DNA of 64,000 bases from Streptomyces paradoxus (GTDB lineage: Bacteria > Actinomycetota > Actinomycetes > Streptomycetales > Streptomycetaceae), in assembly GCF_014202475.1 (NCBI RefSeq), contig NZ_JACHGV010000007.1, positions 248,001 to 312,000 of the forward strand, written 5' to 3'. Made by a program: the position numbers and the translations under genes. The notes under the pieces were generated by a model. It saw nothing but the letters and a program-made list of their open reading frames with translations. It searched no databases and was not told the origin of the DNA. Below are positions 34,046-42,737 of the stretch, one piece after another (within the stretch, counting starts at the first letter, position 1; each line of letters begins with the position of its first letter).

Positions 34046-34831
34046 TCACCGGTCCGGCTGGCAATGCGGGCACCACACCGTGCCCCGCCCGGCCATGCGC
34101 GACCTGCGCAGGCCGGTGCCGCACCGCGGGCACCTCGGGTCACGGTCGTCCCGGTGGCCGGTGAGCCAGGTGCCACGCGGGGGTACGCAGCCGGCGGTGA
34201 CGGAGGAACGCAGGGTGCGCCGCATCTCGCTGTAGAGACGACGGCGGTCCTCCGGGGTCAGGTCACGCGCCCCCCGGTCGGGGCGCAGCCGGGCCCGCCA
34301 CAGGATCTCGTCGGCGAGCAGATTGCCGAGACCGGCGAGAACGGACTGGTCGGTGAGGGCCGTCTTCAGATGCCCTCGGCGCGACGACAGCACCTCCTCG
34401 AACTCCGCACGGTCCACCGCCAAGGCATCGGGCCCCTGCCGCCGCAGCAGCCGCTCCACGTCGGACTCGTCGTGGGCCAGCCAGAGTCCCTGCAGCTTGC
34501 GCTGGTCACGGAAGCGCAGCTGCCGACCGCCGCCCAGGGTGAACAGAACGCGGTCGTGCGCCTCCACGGGATCATCGGCCTGCCCGCACACCAGCCGCCC
34601 CGTCATACCGAAGTGCAGTACGAGGGTGGGGCCGCCGGTGCGGGCCAGCAGCCACTTGCCGTGCCGCTGCGGCGCGCCGAACCGCCTCCCCTCCAGCGCG
34701 TCCCGCAGCCCCCGGGCGTCGACCCCGTGCAGGACCCCCGCGTCCCGCACATCGACGCGCCGGATGACACGTCCCTTCGCGCAGGATTCGAGCACCTGCC
34801 GGAAGCCCTCGACGTCGGGGAGCTCGGGCAC
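34046..34831 (-). CDS. Fpg/Nei-family DNA glycosylase
   Basis: A 261-residue base-excision repair enzyme. After Met removal the catalytic N-terminus is PELPDVEG (Pro1 nucleophile, Glu2). The helix-two-turn-helix region follows with VLAGLGNLLADEILWRARLRP. It ends in a zinc finger with CPRCG and CPHC pairs. It removes oxidised bases and cuts the abasic site by beta-elimination. The VOC gene ends 10 bp upstream on the same strand, so co-transcription is possible. The choice between an Fpg-like (8-oxoG) and a Nei-like (pyrimidine) preference cannot be made by eye. Confidence 0.88.
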   Translation of the reverse strand: MPELPDVEGFRQVLESCAKGRVIRRVDVRDAGVLHGVDARGLRDALEGRRFGAPQRHGKWLLARTGGPTLVLHFGMTGRLVCGQADDPVEAHDRVLFTLGGGRQLRFRDQRKLQGLWLAHDESDVERLLRRQGPDALAVDRAEFEEVLSSRRGHLKTALTDQSVLAGLGNLLADEILWRARLRPDRGARDLTPEDRRRLYSEMRRTLRSSVTAGCVPPRGTWLTGHRDDRDPRCPRCGTGLRRSRMAGRGTVWCPHCQPDR

Positions 34832-34841
34832 GGCCGGTGGG

Positions 34842-35213
34842 TCAGGTTTCCTGGAGGACGGACAGCACGTTCCCCGCGGGGTCCGTGAACCAGGCGATCA
34901 GCGGGCCGCCGCCGCGGAAGATGCCCTTGTCGTCCGTCTTGAGGTGGTCGTAGCGCTCGAAGCGCACGCCTTTCCCGGCCAGCTCGTCGACCGCGGCCTC
35001 GATGTCGTCGACCGGGAAGTTGAGGATGGTGAAGGTGGCCGGGGTGTGGTCCGGCTTGGGGTAGACCAGGGTGTCCCGGTCACCCGCGAGGTGCAGGATC
35101 AGCATCCCGTTCTCCTCCGACACGCGGAGCCCGAGCGTGTCTGCGTAGAACGCCCTGGCCGCCTCGATGTCATCCACCGAGAACCCGCTGAACGCCTTCG
35201 TCGTACCGAACAT
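34842..35213 (-). CDS. VOC (glyoxalase/bleomycin-resistance fold) protein
   Basis: A 123-residue protein with two beta-alpha-beta-beta-beta modules. The first begins GFSVDDIEAARAFYADTLGLRV; the second contains NFPVDDIEAAVDELAGKGV and ends with TDPAGNVLSVLQ. Members bind metal and act as lyases, dioxygenases or antibiotic-binding proteins. The usual first His ligand is not evident, so the enzyme class is open. It lies 10 bp upstream of the glycosylase gene on the same strand. Confidence 0.82.
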   Translation of the reverse strand: MFGTTKAFSGFSVDDIEAARAFYADTLGLRVSEENGMLILHLAGDRDTLVYPKPDHTPATFTILNFPVDDIEAAVDELAGKGVRFERYDHLKTDDKGIFRGGGPLIAWFTDPAGNVLSVLQET

Positions 35214-35312
35214 GATCGCCTCCCGGGGACAGTCTCCTCAGAGGAGGACCCGGGCGCATCCGGAAACTCATCGGTCAGCGCGCCGACCAGCGGTGATGCC
35301 GTGCTGCGGGGG

Positions 35313-36236
35313 TCACCCGACCGGCCGCCGGCCTCTGCGGCGGAGCCGGCTCAGCAGGCCGTGGTGGGTGCAGTCCCGGGGCGCGGGCCGCTTCACCACC
35401 GCAGCGGGGGCAGGTGCGAACGGATCCGGCCCGGCCGGCGATGCCGGGGGAGGTCCTTCCGCCACGGGATGACGGCGTCGGGCCTCTTCCATCGTGTGGG
35501 CCAGGTCCGCGCGGAACCAGGACACTTCGTCCGGCTCACTCGCCGTCCTCAGCTTCTCCACCAGCTCGGCTGTGGCCGAGCCGGGGGCGCCGTGCGCCGG
35601 GAGCCGGGGGCGGCAGTGGGTCAGGCGGGCCCGCTCGCGGGGATCCTGGACCACGTCCGCCACGTCGGCCGGGTCGAGGAGGCAGGCGACCGCTGCCGCG
35701 CGTGCCCAGGGGTCGTCCCCCGCGTCCCGCGTCAGGAACCCGACGTGACGCCCTCGCCAGTTGCGGGGCCGCCGGTCCATACCGGCCTTCAGCCCTTCCT
35801 GGATCTCGACAGGTGTGCGACGGGCGGTCAGCAGCAGGGCGTTGCTCCTCTCGGCCGCGAACTGCTTCAGTTCTTCGGCCAGATACAGCCAGACGACGGT
35901 TCGATAGCGGTTGAGGTAGAACGTCACCGGGACGAGCAGGCCGTAGCGCGCGAGGCTCGTGAACCTGGTGGGTGCCACCCCCATGAGGCGCGCGCCCTCG
36001 GTGGTGCCGACGGTCGCGACGCGCTCGCGCAGGATGTCCGGAGATCCGTCCCCGGAGCGCAGCCGGTCGATCTCCGCCCGGGCGACGCGCCGGCCCCCGC
36101 CTCCCTCGTCGGGAACGGTCCGGATGAGCCCCAGGTTCACCGCGAGGTCGAACTCGCCGCGCTTCAGGTCCAGTTCACGGGCGGCCCGGCTCGGGGCGCA
36201 CGTGAGGCGGTCGGGTGTCGTGCCGGTTCGTGACAT
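35313..36236 (-). CDS. DUF6397-like protein
   Basis: A 307-residue soluble protein. The N-terminal third looks like a DNA-binding or MerR-like module (REFDLAVNLGLIRTVPDEGGGGRRVARAEIDRL, then TTEGARLMGVAPTRFTSLARYGLLVPV). The middle contains FLTRDAGDDPWARAAAVACLLDPADV and the C-terminus is Pro/Arg-rich. I associate this layout with the Streptomyces DUF6397 family, of unknown function. The ATG at 36236 is preceded by GGGGGAG; an in-frame ATG at 36353 lies inside the repeat region and lacks a site. Its promoter region contains four 13-bp tandem repeats. Confidence 0.65.
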   Translation of the reverse strand: MSRTGTTPDRLTCAPSRAARELDLKRGEFDLAVNLGLIRTVPDEGGGGRRVARAEIDRLRSGDGSPDILRERVATVGTTEGARLMGVAPTRFTSLARYGLLVPVTFYLNRYRTVVWLYLAEELKQFAAERSNALLLTARRTPVEIQEGLKAGMDRRPRNWRGRHVGFLTRDAGDDPWARAAAVACLLDPADVADVVQDPRERARLTHCRPRLPAHGAPGSATAELVEKLRTASEPDEVSWFRADLAHTMEEARRRHPVAEGPPPASPAGPDPFAPAPAAVVKRPAPRDCTHHGLLSRLRRRGRRPVG

Positions 36237-36272
36237 GGTCGGTCTCCCCCGTGGAGTCGGCGGCTCACGCCG

Positions 36273-36324
36273 TGTGCGGTCGCTATGTGCGATCGCCGTG
36301 CGCAATCGCCGTGTGCGATCGCCG
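36273..36324. repeat. four tandem 13-bp repeats upstream of the DUF6397 gene
   Basis: Units TGTGCGGTCGCTA, TGTGCGATCGCCG, TGCGCAATCGCCG and TGTGCGATCGCCG run head to tail without spacers. The core GCGATCGC in units 2 and 4 is palindromic. A run of A follows at 36327. They occupy the promoter zone of the minus-strand gene starting at 36236. Confidence 0.8.
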
Positions 36325-36401
36325 TGAAAAAAACCGTAGCCGGTCCGGCGCATCTCGTGGCGAGCCTGTGGATAACTCCACGGGGACGACGAATGTGCAG
36401 G

Positions 36402-36815
36402 TCAGAGGTCCGTGATCAGTTTTGGTTCAGGCCGGCGTGCGTCCACGTCGAGGTGCTCGCCGACCCGGTTGACCAGCAGCGTCATCTCGTAGGCGATCTG
36501 GCCGATGTCGGCCTCCGCGCCGCTGAGCACGCACAGACAGCTGCCCGTTCCGGCGGCGGTGACGAAGAGCACCGCGTCGTCGAACTCGATCATCGTCTGA
36601 CGTACGCTGCCCGCACCGAAGTGCCGTCCGGAGCCCTTGGCCAGGCTGTGCAGCCCGGACGACACGGCCGCGAGGTGCTCGGCGTCCTCGCGGCGCAGTC
36701 CGGTGCTCGCGCCGGTCACCAGGCCGTCGTTGGACAGGACCAGTGCGTGCCGCACTTCGTGGACGCGCTCGGTCAAGTCGTCCAGCAGCCAGTCGAGTCC
36801 CTGGTTCTGCGCCAT
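36402..36815 (-). CDS. Roadblock/LC7 protein, CvnB paralogue
   Basis: A 137-residue Roadblock/LC7-domain protein. It is very similar to the CvnB encoded at 38475-38912, sharing LDWLLDDL, VLSNDGL, ASTGLRREDAEHLAAV, HSLAKG and RHFGAG. Such proteins act with Ras-like GTPases at the membrane. ATG 36815 has GGGGAGAA upstream. It lies beyond cvnD, separated by the oppositely oriented PPOX gene, and could be a duplicate that joins or competes with the CvnB pathway (inference). Confidence 0.85.
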   Translation of the reverse strand: MAQNQGLDWLLDDLTERVHEVRHALVLSNDGLVTGASTGLRREDAEHLAAVSSGLHSLAKGSGRHFGAGSVRQTMIEFDDAVLFVTAAGTGSCLCVLSGAEADIGQIAYEMTLLVNRVGEHLDVDARRPEPKLITDL

Positions 36816-36919
36816 CTTCCGTTCTCCCCGTTTTCTCCCCGTGTGATTCCCCTCCTGGCCGGAGGATCTCCATCTCAGCCTTCCCCACGACCGCGGCCGG
36901 GGCAAGGAGGATGGGAGCC

Positions 36920-37348
36920 ATGGCAGAGAAGATGACCGACGCGCAATGGCGGGAGTTCGTTTCCCACGGCACCCGCACCGCGAAGCTGTCCACGGTCCGG
37001 GCGGACGGCAGCCCGCACGTGACCCCGATCTGGTTCCTGCTGGACGGGGACGAGGTGGTGTTCAACACCGGCAAGGACAGCGTGAAGGGACGCAACATCC
37101 TTCGCGACGGCCGGATCGCCCTGTGTGTGGACGACGACCGGCCGCCGTACTCGTTCGTCGTGCTGCGGGGCCGTGCCCGTGTCTCGGAAGACCTCGACGA
37201 GATACGGCACTGGGCCACCCGGATCGGTGCCCGGTACATGGGCGAGGAGCGTGCCGAGGAGTTCGGCGCGCGCAACGGCGTGCCCGGTGAACTCCTGGTG
37301 CGTGTCACCGTCGACAGGGTTCTTGCGGAGATGGACGTCGCCGACTGA
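36920..37348 (+). CDS. PPOX-class F420-dependent or flavin-dependent oxidoreductase
   Basis: A 142-residue split beta-barrel protein of the pyridoxamine-phosphate-oxidase superfamily. The pattern AKLSTVRADGSPHVTPIWFLLDGDEVVFNT is typical of actinobacterial F420-binding PPOX proteins, followed by RIALCVDDDRPPYSFVVLRG. It probably reduces or oxidises a small substrate with F420 or FMN. Start ATG 36920 has AAGGAGG nine bases upstream; the closer ATG at 36911 touches that site and is unlikely. It sits alone on the plus strand inside the conservon locus. Confidence 0.82.
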   Translation: MAEKMTDAQWREFVSHGTRTAKLSTVRADGSPHVTPIWFLLDGDEVVFNTGKDSVKGRNILRDGRIALCVDDDRPPYSFVVLRGRARVSEDLDEIRHWATRIGARYMGEERAEEFGARNGVPGELLVRVTVDRVLAEMDVAD

Positions 37349-37373
37349 CGGCGCGAAGGCCCCTGGTCTGCGG

Positions 37374-37979
37374 TCAGCCGACCGAGTCGAGCAGCCGGGC
37401 GGTGTGCATCCGCCCGGCGTACTCGACGAGCCGGATCAGCACCTCCTTCCCCGAGTCGCGGTCGCGGGCGTCGCACAGCACCACGGGCGTGCCCCTGTCG
37501 AGGTCGAGGGCGCGCGAGACGTCCGGGGCGCCGTGCCGCCGGGCGCCCGCGAAACAGTTGACGGCCACGACGAAGGGGATGCGCCGGTGCTCGAAGTAGT
37601 CGACCGCGGGAAAGCAGTCCTCCAGGCGACGGGTGTCCGCGAGGACGACCGCTCCGAGCGCCCCTTGCGACAACTCGTCCCACAGGAACCAGAACCGGTC
37701 CTGTCCCGGCGTGCCGAACAGGTACAGGGACAGACCGGATCGGATGGTGATGCGTCCGAAGTCCATGGCTACGGTCGTGGTGGTCTTGTGGTCCACGCCG
37801 TCGGTGTCGTCCACCGACTGGCCTGCTTCGCTGAGGAGTTCCTCGGTGCGCAGTGGCCGGATCTCGCTGACGGCGCCCACCAGGGTGGTCTTGCCCACGC
37901 CGAATCCGCCGGCGACCAGAATCTTCAGCGCCAGTGCGGTGCTCTCGCCGCCCGGGGCGTCGGAGTGCTCGGAGACCAT
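37374..37979 (-). CDS. cvnD: conservon small GTPase CvnD
   Basis: A 201-residue Ras-like GTPase of the MglA/CvnD family. The P-loop is VAGGFGVGKTTLVGAVSEI (about 20-38), the switch region contains TTTTVAMDFGRI, and the G3 motif is LFGTPGQDRFWFLW. The G4 motif NKxD is replaced by VAVNCF, as usual in CvnD proteins. It is the GTPase output of the conservon, membrane-associated through partner proteins. It follows cvnC with a 62-bp gap, wider than the usual overlap in cvn operons. Confidence 0.9.
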   Translation of the reverse strand: MVSEHSDAPGGESTALALKILVAGGFGVGKTTLVGAVSEIRPLRTEELLSEAGQSVDDTDGVDHKTTTTVAMDFGRITIRSGLSLYLFGTPGQDRFWFLWDELSQGALGAVVLADTRRLEDCFPAVDYFEHRRIPFVVAVNCFAGARRHGAPDVSRALDLDRGTPVVLCDARDRDSGKEVLIRLVEYAGRMHTARLLDSVG

Positions 37980-38041
37980 TGATCACTTCTCTCAGGAGTG
38001 CAGGGTGTGGTGAGTGCGTGGGTGGTGCCGGTGCGCAGGGT

Positions 38042-38452
38042 CTAGAGCGCCCTCAGGCCCTCGATCACCTCGCGCAGGATGCGTTCGTCGGGCAGCTGCG
38101 CCGGTGGTACGGGGCGGCTGACGGTGACGCAGCCGAGTTCCAGGAGATCGCCGAGGAGGACCCTGACCACGCCGACGGGCAGGTCCGCGCCGGCGGCGAG
38201 TTCGGCGACCGACTGGGTCTCCGGGCGGCACAGGTCGAGGAGGTTGCGGTGTTCCGGGCCGAGCGGGGCGTCGTCCACTCCGGGTGCGCCCGGGTCGAGC
38301 GTGACCAGGGCGATCAGGTCGAACCGGACGCCGGTGGGGCCGGGCCGGGTGCGTCCGCCCGTCATGGCGTAGGGGCGGACGAGCGGACCGGCCTCGTTGT
38401 CGTACCACTGGCTGCCCTGCTCGCGCCGGGTGCCGGTCATGTCCTCGGTCAT
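38042..38452 (-). CDS. cvnC: conservon protein CvnC (DUF742)
   Basis: A 136-residue DUF742 protein. The signature VRPYAMTGGRTRP is followed by FDLIALVTL, and then a winged-helix-like part, QSVAELAAGADLPVGVVRVLLGDLLELGCVTV. In conservons CvnC is a partner of the GTPase-Roadblock complex. ATG 38452 has GGGAGAAC about 11 bases upstream; a second ATG three codons later is possible. It starts 22 bp after the cvnB stop. Confidence 0.88.
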   Translation of the reverse strand: MTEDMTGTRREQGSQWYDNEAGPLVRPYAMTGGRTRPGPTGVRFDLIALVTLDPGAPGVDDAPLGPEHRNLLDLCRPETQSVAELAAGADLPVGVVRVLLGDLLELGCVTVSRPVPPAQLPDERILREVIEGLRAL

Positions 38453-38474
38453 CTGCGCGGACCGTTCTCCCGGT

Positions 38475-38912
38475 TCATCCTGCGGCGGGGGGCCGCGCGG
38501 CCGTGCGGGGCGCCGTGCCGAGGTGCTCGCCAACGCGTTTGACCAGGCGGGCCATCTCGTAGGCCACGAGGCCGATGTCGGCGGTGACGGCGGTGAGCAG
38601 GGCGAGGCAGGAGCCGTCGCCCGCGGCGGCCACGAACAGGAAGCCCTCGTCCATCTCCACCATGGTCTGGCGGACCCCGCCCGCGCCGAAGTGCCGTCCC
38701 GCTCCCTTGGCGAGGCTGTGGAAGCCCGAAGCCACGGCGGCGAGGTGCTCGGCGTCCTCGCGGCGCAGGCCGGTCGAGGCGCCCACGGCGAGGCCGTCGT
38801 TGGACAGCACCACGGCGTGCCGGATGTCGCTCACGCGGAGCACCAGATCGTCCAGCAGCCAGTCGAGTTCGCCGGAGTGCCGGGCGGATTGTGTGCTCTG
38901 ATCCTGGATCAT
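38475..38912 (-). CDS. cvnB: conservon Roadblock protein CvnB
   Basis: A 145-residue Roadblock/LC7 protein with GELDWLLDDLVLRVSDIRHAVVLSNDGL and GASTGLRREDAEHLAAVASG. It is expected to bind CvnD and act as a GTPase regulator at the membrane. The start ATG at 38912 overlaps the cvnA stop as ATGA (38909-38912), so the two are coupled. A close paralogue lies at 36402-36815. Confidence 0.9.
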   Translation of the reverse strand: MIQDQSTQSARHSGELDWLLDDLVLRVSDIRHAVVLSNDGLAVGASTGLRREDAEHLAAVASGFHSLAKGAGRHFGAGGVRQTMVEMDEGFLFVAAAGDGSCLALLTAVTADIGLVAYEMARLVKRVGEHLGTAPRTAARPPAAG

Positions 38913-41485
38913 GCGGGGTCTCCTTCGCTGCTGTCGCTGCGCGTCACGGGGCCGGGAGTGGTACCGCGGCCGGGTAGCCTGCCGCCGCCGCGCGTCCATC
39001 CGGAGCGGTAGGCCGCCATGCGGTCCCGTACGAGTTCGGGGGTGCGCTCGTCGTCCCGGGGAGCGGGCGTCGGCGGCTGCTCCTCGGGGCGCTTGTCGCG
39101 CAATTGGGGAGCGAGGCTGGCCTGTCGTACGCGGCGCGGGAGGTCATCGGAGTCTTCGGGCTGCTGCGGCGGGCGGTGCAGTCGCAAGGTGGCGACTCCT
39201 GGGGTCGGGTTCTGGCTCGGGGTCTCCTGGTGACGCGGGCTGTCCGTGTGACGCGAACTGTCCCCGTGGTGCAGGGCCTCGGGCTCCGCGGCGGCCGGTA
39301 CGGGGGCCACGAGTGCGGGCCGGTCGGCCTGGGCTGGGACGGCGTCCTGGAGGGGGGTGTCGTCGGGCACGCGCGCATAGGCGCGTTCCTCGGGGTGTGG
39401 CGCGGGTTCCGCCGCTTCGGGGGCTCGTTCCGCCGCGCCGGTGTGGAGCAGGGCGGTGGGCAGCAGGACGACCGCGGTGGTGCCGCCGTACGGGGAGGTC
39501 CTCAGGTGGACCTTGACGTCGTGCCGGGCGGCGAGCCTGCTGACCACGAACAGGCCGAGCCGGTCACTGTCGAACAGGTCCAGCGCCTCGGACTGGGCGA
39601 TGCGGCGGTTGGCTTCGGCGAGGGTCTCCTTGCCCATGCCGAGGCCGCGGTCCTCGACCTCGACGGCGTAGCCGTTGCCGACGGGTTCTCCGGTGACACG
39701 CACGCGCGTGTGGGGCGGGGAGAACTGCGCGGCGTTCTCGATGATCTCGGCCAGCAGGTGCGTGAGGTCGGCGACGGCCGCCCCGGCCACGGCGGCCTCG
39801 GGGAGTTGCCGTACCTCCACGCGCGCGTAGTCCTCCACTTCGGAGACGGCCGCGCGGACCACGTTCGTGAGGGAGACCGGCATCCGCCAGGCGCGGCCGG
39901 GGGCGGCTCCGGAGAGGATGATCAGGCTCTCCGCGTGGCGCCGCATGCGGGTGGTGAGGTGGTCGAGGCGGAAGAGGTCGCTCAGCTCGTTCGGGTCGTC
40001 GGAGCGGCGTTCCATGCTGTCGAGGAGGGCCAGCTGCCGGTGGACGAGGATCTGGCTGCGGCGGGCGAGGTTGACGAAGACGCCGGAGATGCCGCTGGCG
40101 AGTTCGGCGCGCTCCACGGCGGCCCGCAGCGCGGCACGGTGCACGGTGCCGAGGGCCTCGGCGACCTGCCCGGTCTCGTCCTCCGCGGGCGCCCCCGGCG
40201 GGGCCTCGGCTCGGATGTCGATCTCCTCGCCCGCGCGCAGTTTCCGCATGGCGTCGGGGAGTTTGCGCCGGGCGATCTCCAGGGCGCTGTTGCGCAGGCT
40301 GACCAGTTCCACCACGAGGCCGCGTCCGATGCGTACGGAGATGACGAGCGAGGCGGCGACGGCGCCGAGGCCGAGCAGCACGGCGGCGCCTGCCGGGGTG
40401 AGCAGTCCCCGGGCGAACGGGTCGGCCCGTTGTGCGACCCCGCGTGCCGCGTCGTCCTCGATGCCGCGCATGCCGTTCTGCACGCGCGCGTGGGCCGTGC
40501 TCCAAGTGCTCTCGGGTGCCGCGTCCACCGCCTTGGCGCCCGACCCGCCGGCGAGGACCCCGTCCTCGGCGTCGCGCAGGCCGGTGTAGGCGCTGCCGGC
40601 GGCGAGGGCGTCCCATGCGGAACGCTCGGTGCCGCTCAGGTCCGCGACGGCCGAGTCGGTGAGCGTGCGGCGCAGGTCGACGGCGCCGGTGAAGAGCCGG
40701 AGCCGCTCCCCGGTCAGGGTGCCGTCCAGGCGGGCACTCGCCAGCACCGCGTCCTCCTGGGCCAGTGCCTCGGCCGCGCGGGCGAATTCGAGCAGCACGC
40801 GCGCGTCGGAGCCGAGGTCGGCGTCCCGGATGCCGGTGAGGGCGCCGCCGACGCCGAAGGCGGCCGAGATGGTCCGGGTGTAGCGGTCGTACGTCTCGGC
40901 CCAGCCCACGCGCCGGTCCTGCACCGCGGTGCGCAGTGGCGGCAGTTGCCCGGCGCCGGCGACGAACACCTTCAGCCGCTGGGCGACTCCGGCGGGCAGT
41001 TCCCCGCTGTCGGCGACGGTGGTGTCCTTGCCGAGCCGCAGTTGCGCGACGGCGCGGTCGGTGCGCCGGGCGAGCTCGTCCAGTTCGCCGGTTCGGACGG
41101 CGGACGGGTCGGTGGCGTGGCGTACGGCGGCCGCGCGTTCGGCCTGGAGGGCGGCGACGGCGGCGGAGACGGGGGCGCGGACCGTGGCGTCGACGCGCTG
41201 GACCTGCCGGAGCCGGGAGACGTCCTGGGCGGTGGTGACGGTGGCGTAGGCCCACAGGGCCAGGAGGGAGACGACCGGCACCATCAGCAGGCAGACGATC
41301 TTGGCCCGCACGGTGCGGGGGCGTATGTGCCAGCGCTCCGCCCGCGGGGGCGCCGCGTCCGAGGTGACGCCCGCGGGTGTGTCGGGGCCCTCGTCGGCCG
41401 GTGGTCCGGCATGCGCACGCCGACCGCGTACGGGAGGGGGCTGCGCTTCGGCGCCTGCTGTGGGGGCCCTACGGGGTGTTCGCAT
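38909..41485 (-). CDS. cvnA: conservon sensor CvnA (histidine-kinase-like, nitrate-sensor type)
   Basis: An 858-residue membrane sensor. A cytoplasmic Pro/Arg-rich N-tail precedes TM1 (about 63-83). A long extracytoplasmic NIT-like helical domain (about 90-350) comes next, then TM2 (about 360-385) and a HAMP-like linker. The ATPase domain has the N box AEIIENAAQFSP and G boxes EDRGLGMG and LFVVSRLAARHDV. The classic phospho-acceptor His motif is replaced by FVNLARRSQILVHRQLALLD, as in known CvnA proteins, which may not autophosphorylate in the usual way. The C-terminal 170 residues are Pro/Glu/Arg-rich and disordered. It is the first gene of the operon; start at ATG 41485. Confidence 0.9.
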   Translation of the reverse strand: MRTPRRAPTAGAEAQPPPVRGRRAHAGPPADEGPDTPAGVTSDAAPPRAERWHIRPRTVRAKIVCLLMVPVVSLLALWAYATVTTAQDVSRLRQVQRVDATVRAPVSAAVAALQAERAAAVRHATDPSAVRTGELDELARRTDRAVAQLRLGKDTTVADSGELPAGVAQRLKVFVAGAGQLPPLRTAVQDRRVGWAETYDRYTRTISAAFGVGGALTGIRDADLGSDARVLLEFARAAEALAQEDAVLASARLDGTLTGERLRLFTGAVDLRRTLTDSAVADLSGTERSAWDALAAGSAYTGLRDAEDGVLAGGSGAKAVDAAPESTWSTAHARVQNGMRGIEDDAARGVAQRADPFARGLLTPAGAAVLLGLGAVAASLVISVRIGRGLVVELVSLRNSALEIARRKLPDAMRKLRAGEEIDIRAEAPPGAPAEDETGQVAEALGTVHRAALRAAVERAELASGISGVFVNLARRSQILVHRQLALLDSMERRSDDPNELSDLFRLDHLTTRMRRHAESLIILSGAAPGRAWRMPVSLTNVVRAAVSEVEDYARVEVRQLPEAAVAGAAVADLTHLLAEIIENAAQFSPPHTRVRVTGEPVGNGYAVEVEDRGLGMGKETLAEANRRIAQSEALDLFDSDRLGLFVVSRLAARHDVKVHLRTSPYGGTTAVVLLPTALLHTGAAERAPEAAEPAPHPEERAYARVPDDTPLQDAVPAQADRPALVAPVPAAAEPEALHHGDSSRHTDSPRHQETPSQNPTPGVATLRLHRPPQQPEDSDDLPRRVRQASLAPQLRDKRPEEQPPTPAPRDDERTPELVRDRMAAYRSGWTRGGGRLPGRGTTPGPVTRSDSSEGDPA

Positions 41486-41800
41486 GGACTCCTCGCTCGG
41501 AGTGGGTCGGGGTGTGCGGGCCGGCGGCTGAGCGGGGGCGGCGCACTGTCGTATGAGGGCGTCTCAGGGGCGTCGTCGGGTGCTGAGCACACCGCCGGCG
41601 CAGCGGGGGCCGGCTGGGGGTGGGCCGTACGAGCCGCCGCCGGGCGCGCGATCCGTGCCGCCGGGCGGCGCTGACCACCGGCACCGCTGACCGCCGTCCC
41701 GTACGGCCAGCGGCTCCTTCAGCCCCAGGTGCGTTGCCGCGAATCCCGTGCCTCCTCGCACCGTCCGGGCCGTCACCATGTCCGGTGGTCACCTGCGCGG
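41486..41800. other. 315-base stretch without a convincing gene, upstream of cvnA
   Basis: The region separates the cvnA start from the end of the MHYT gene. A 71-codon frame on the minus strand (41564-41779) has Pro/Gly/Arg-rich content and a weak ribosome site, and I cannot support it as a gene. The cvnA promoter should be here, but no clear -35/-10 pair is visible. Confidence 0.35.
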
Positions 41801-42574
41801 CTAGGGGGCGGCACTCTGGACCGGCCGCTGGGCCGAAGCGGACGCCGCGCGTTCTCCCGCCGTCGGCGACAGCGCGACGAAGGCCGAGGTCAGGAAGAGA
41901 TAGGAGCCGAGGCCGACGGCGAGGGGGAAGATGAACTGCATCGCCGTGGCCCCGGGCAGGGCCTGTGCGGAGGGCGTGACGTGCACGCCCACCGCGAACA
42001 TCCCGGTGTAGTGCATGCTGCTGACGGCCGCGCCCATGATCAGGGAGGCGATGGTGACCGCCACGGGCGACTTGATGTTGAGGGCCGCCCACAGGGCCGC
42101 CGTCGCCGCGACGACGGCGATCAGGACGGAGAGCCCGACCAGCAGCGGGTCGTAGGTCACGTCGCCGTGCAGCCGGACGGCCGCCATGCCCAGGTAGTGC
42201 ATGCTGGCGACGCCGAGGCCGGTGGTGAGCCCGCCGACGAACAGGGCCCGGCCGCGGTCGCTGCCGTAGCCGACGGCGAAGACGCCCGCGCAGACGACGA
42301 CCATGGCGACGAGCAGGCTCAGCAGGGTGAGCGGCACGTCGTAGCGGATGTCGGTACCGGCGACGCCGAAGCCGAGCATCGCCACGAAGTGCATGGTCCA
42401 GATGCCGGTGCCGATCGCCGAGGCGGCGGTGACGAGCCAGTTGCGGCGCGAGCGCCCGGTGGTGGCGAGTGCGCGGACGGTGCAGCGCAGACCGAGCGCG
42501 GCGCCTATGCAGGCCATCACGTACGACAGTGCGGGGGTCAGCCACCCCAGGGCTGCGTGGTCCAGGTGTCCCAT
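41801..42574 (-). CDS. MHYT-domain integral membrane protein
   Basis: A 257-residue protein with seven membrane helices. It carries the MHYT-type repeats TMHFVAMLGFG, SMHYLGMAAVRL and SMHYTGMFAVGV, whose conserved Met, His and Tyr are thought to bind copper and sense O2, CO or NO. It has no attached output domain. ATG 42574 is the likely start because the first helix begins soon after; earlier in-frame ATGs to 42700 would add a hydrophilic 42-residue tail. It lies upstream of the conservon on the same strand, with 315 bp between them. Confidence 0.85.
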   Translation of the reverse strand: MGHLDHAALGWLTPALSYVMACIGAALGLRCTVRALATTGRSRRNWLVTAASAIGTGIWTMHFVAMLGFGVAGTDIRYDVPLTLLSLLVAMVVVCAGVFAVGYGSDRGRALFVGGLTTGLGVASMHYLGMAAVRLHGDVTYDPLLVGLSVLIAVVAATAALWAALNIKSPVAVTIASLIMGAAVSSMHYTGMFAVGVHVTPSAQALPGATAMQFIFPLAVGLGSYLFLTSAFVALSPTAGERAASASAQRPVQSAAP

Positions 42575-42737
42575 GGCCTCGGGACGGTAGACCCGGCCAG
42601 GGCGCGCGAACGGGGCGCAGTTCGAAAGGTGTTGGAATATGGCGCAAGGATGTACTGGAACGATCGGGTCACGCTCGAACATGTGCACTGAGGTGTCCAC
42701 CCTGCCGGTGAGGCGTCAGCCGCGCAGGTGCGGAATC

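Noticed and set aside
36273..36324. Tandem repeats as a possible CRISPR array
   Set aside because: Units of 13 bp are contiguous without spacers, so they cannot be a CRISPR array.
39104..41674. 856-codon plus-strand frame opposite cvnA
   Set aside because: Antisense shadow of CvnA; no motifs, repetitive Gly/Val/Arg content.
41564..41779. 71-codon minus-strand frame between cvnA and the MHYT gene
   Set aside because: Composition is Pro/Gly/Arg-rich, no strong ribosome site and no domain; not enough to call a gene.
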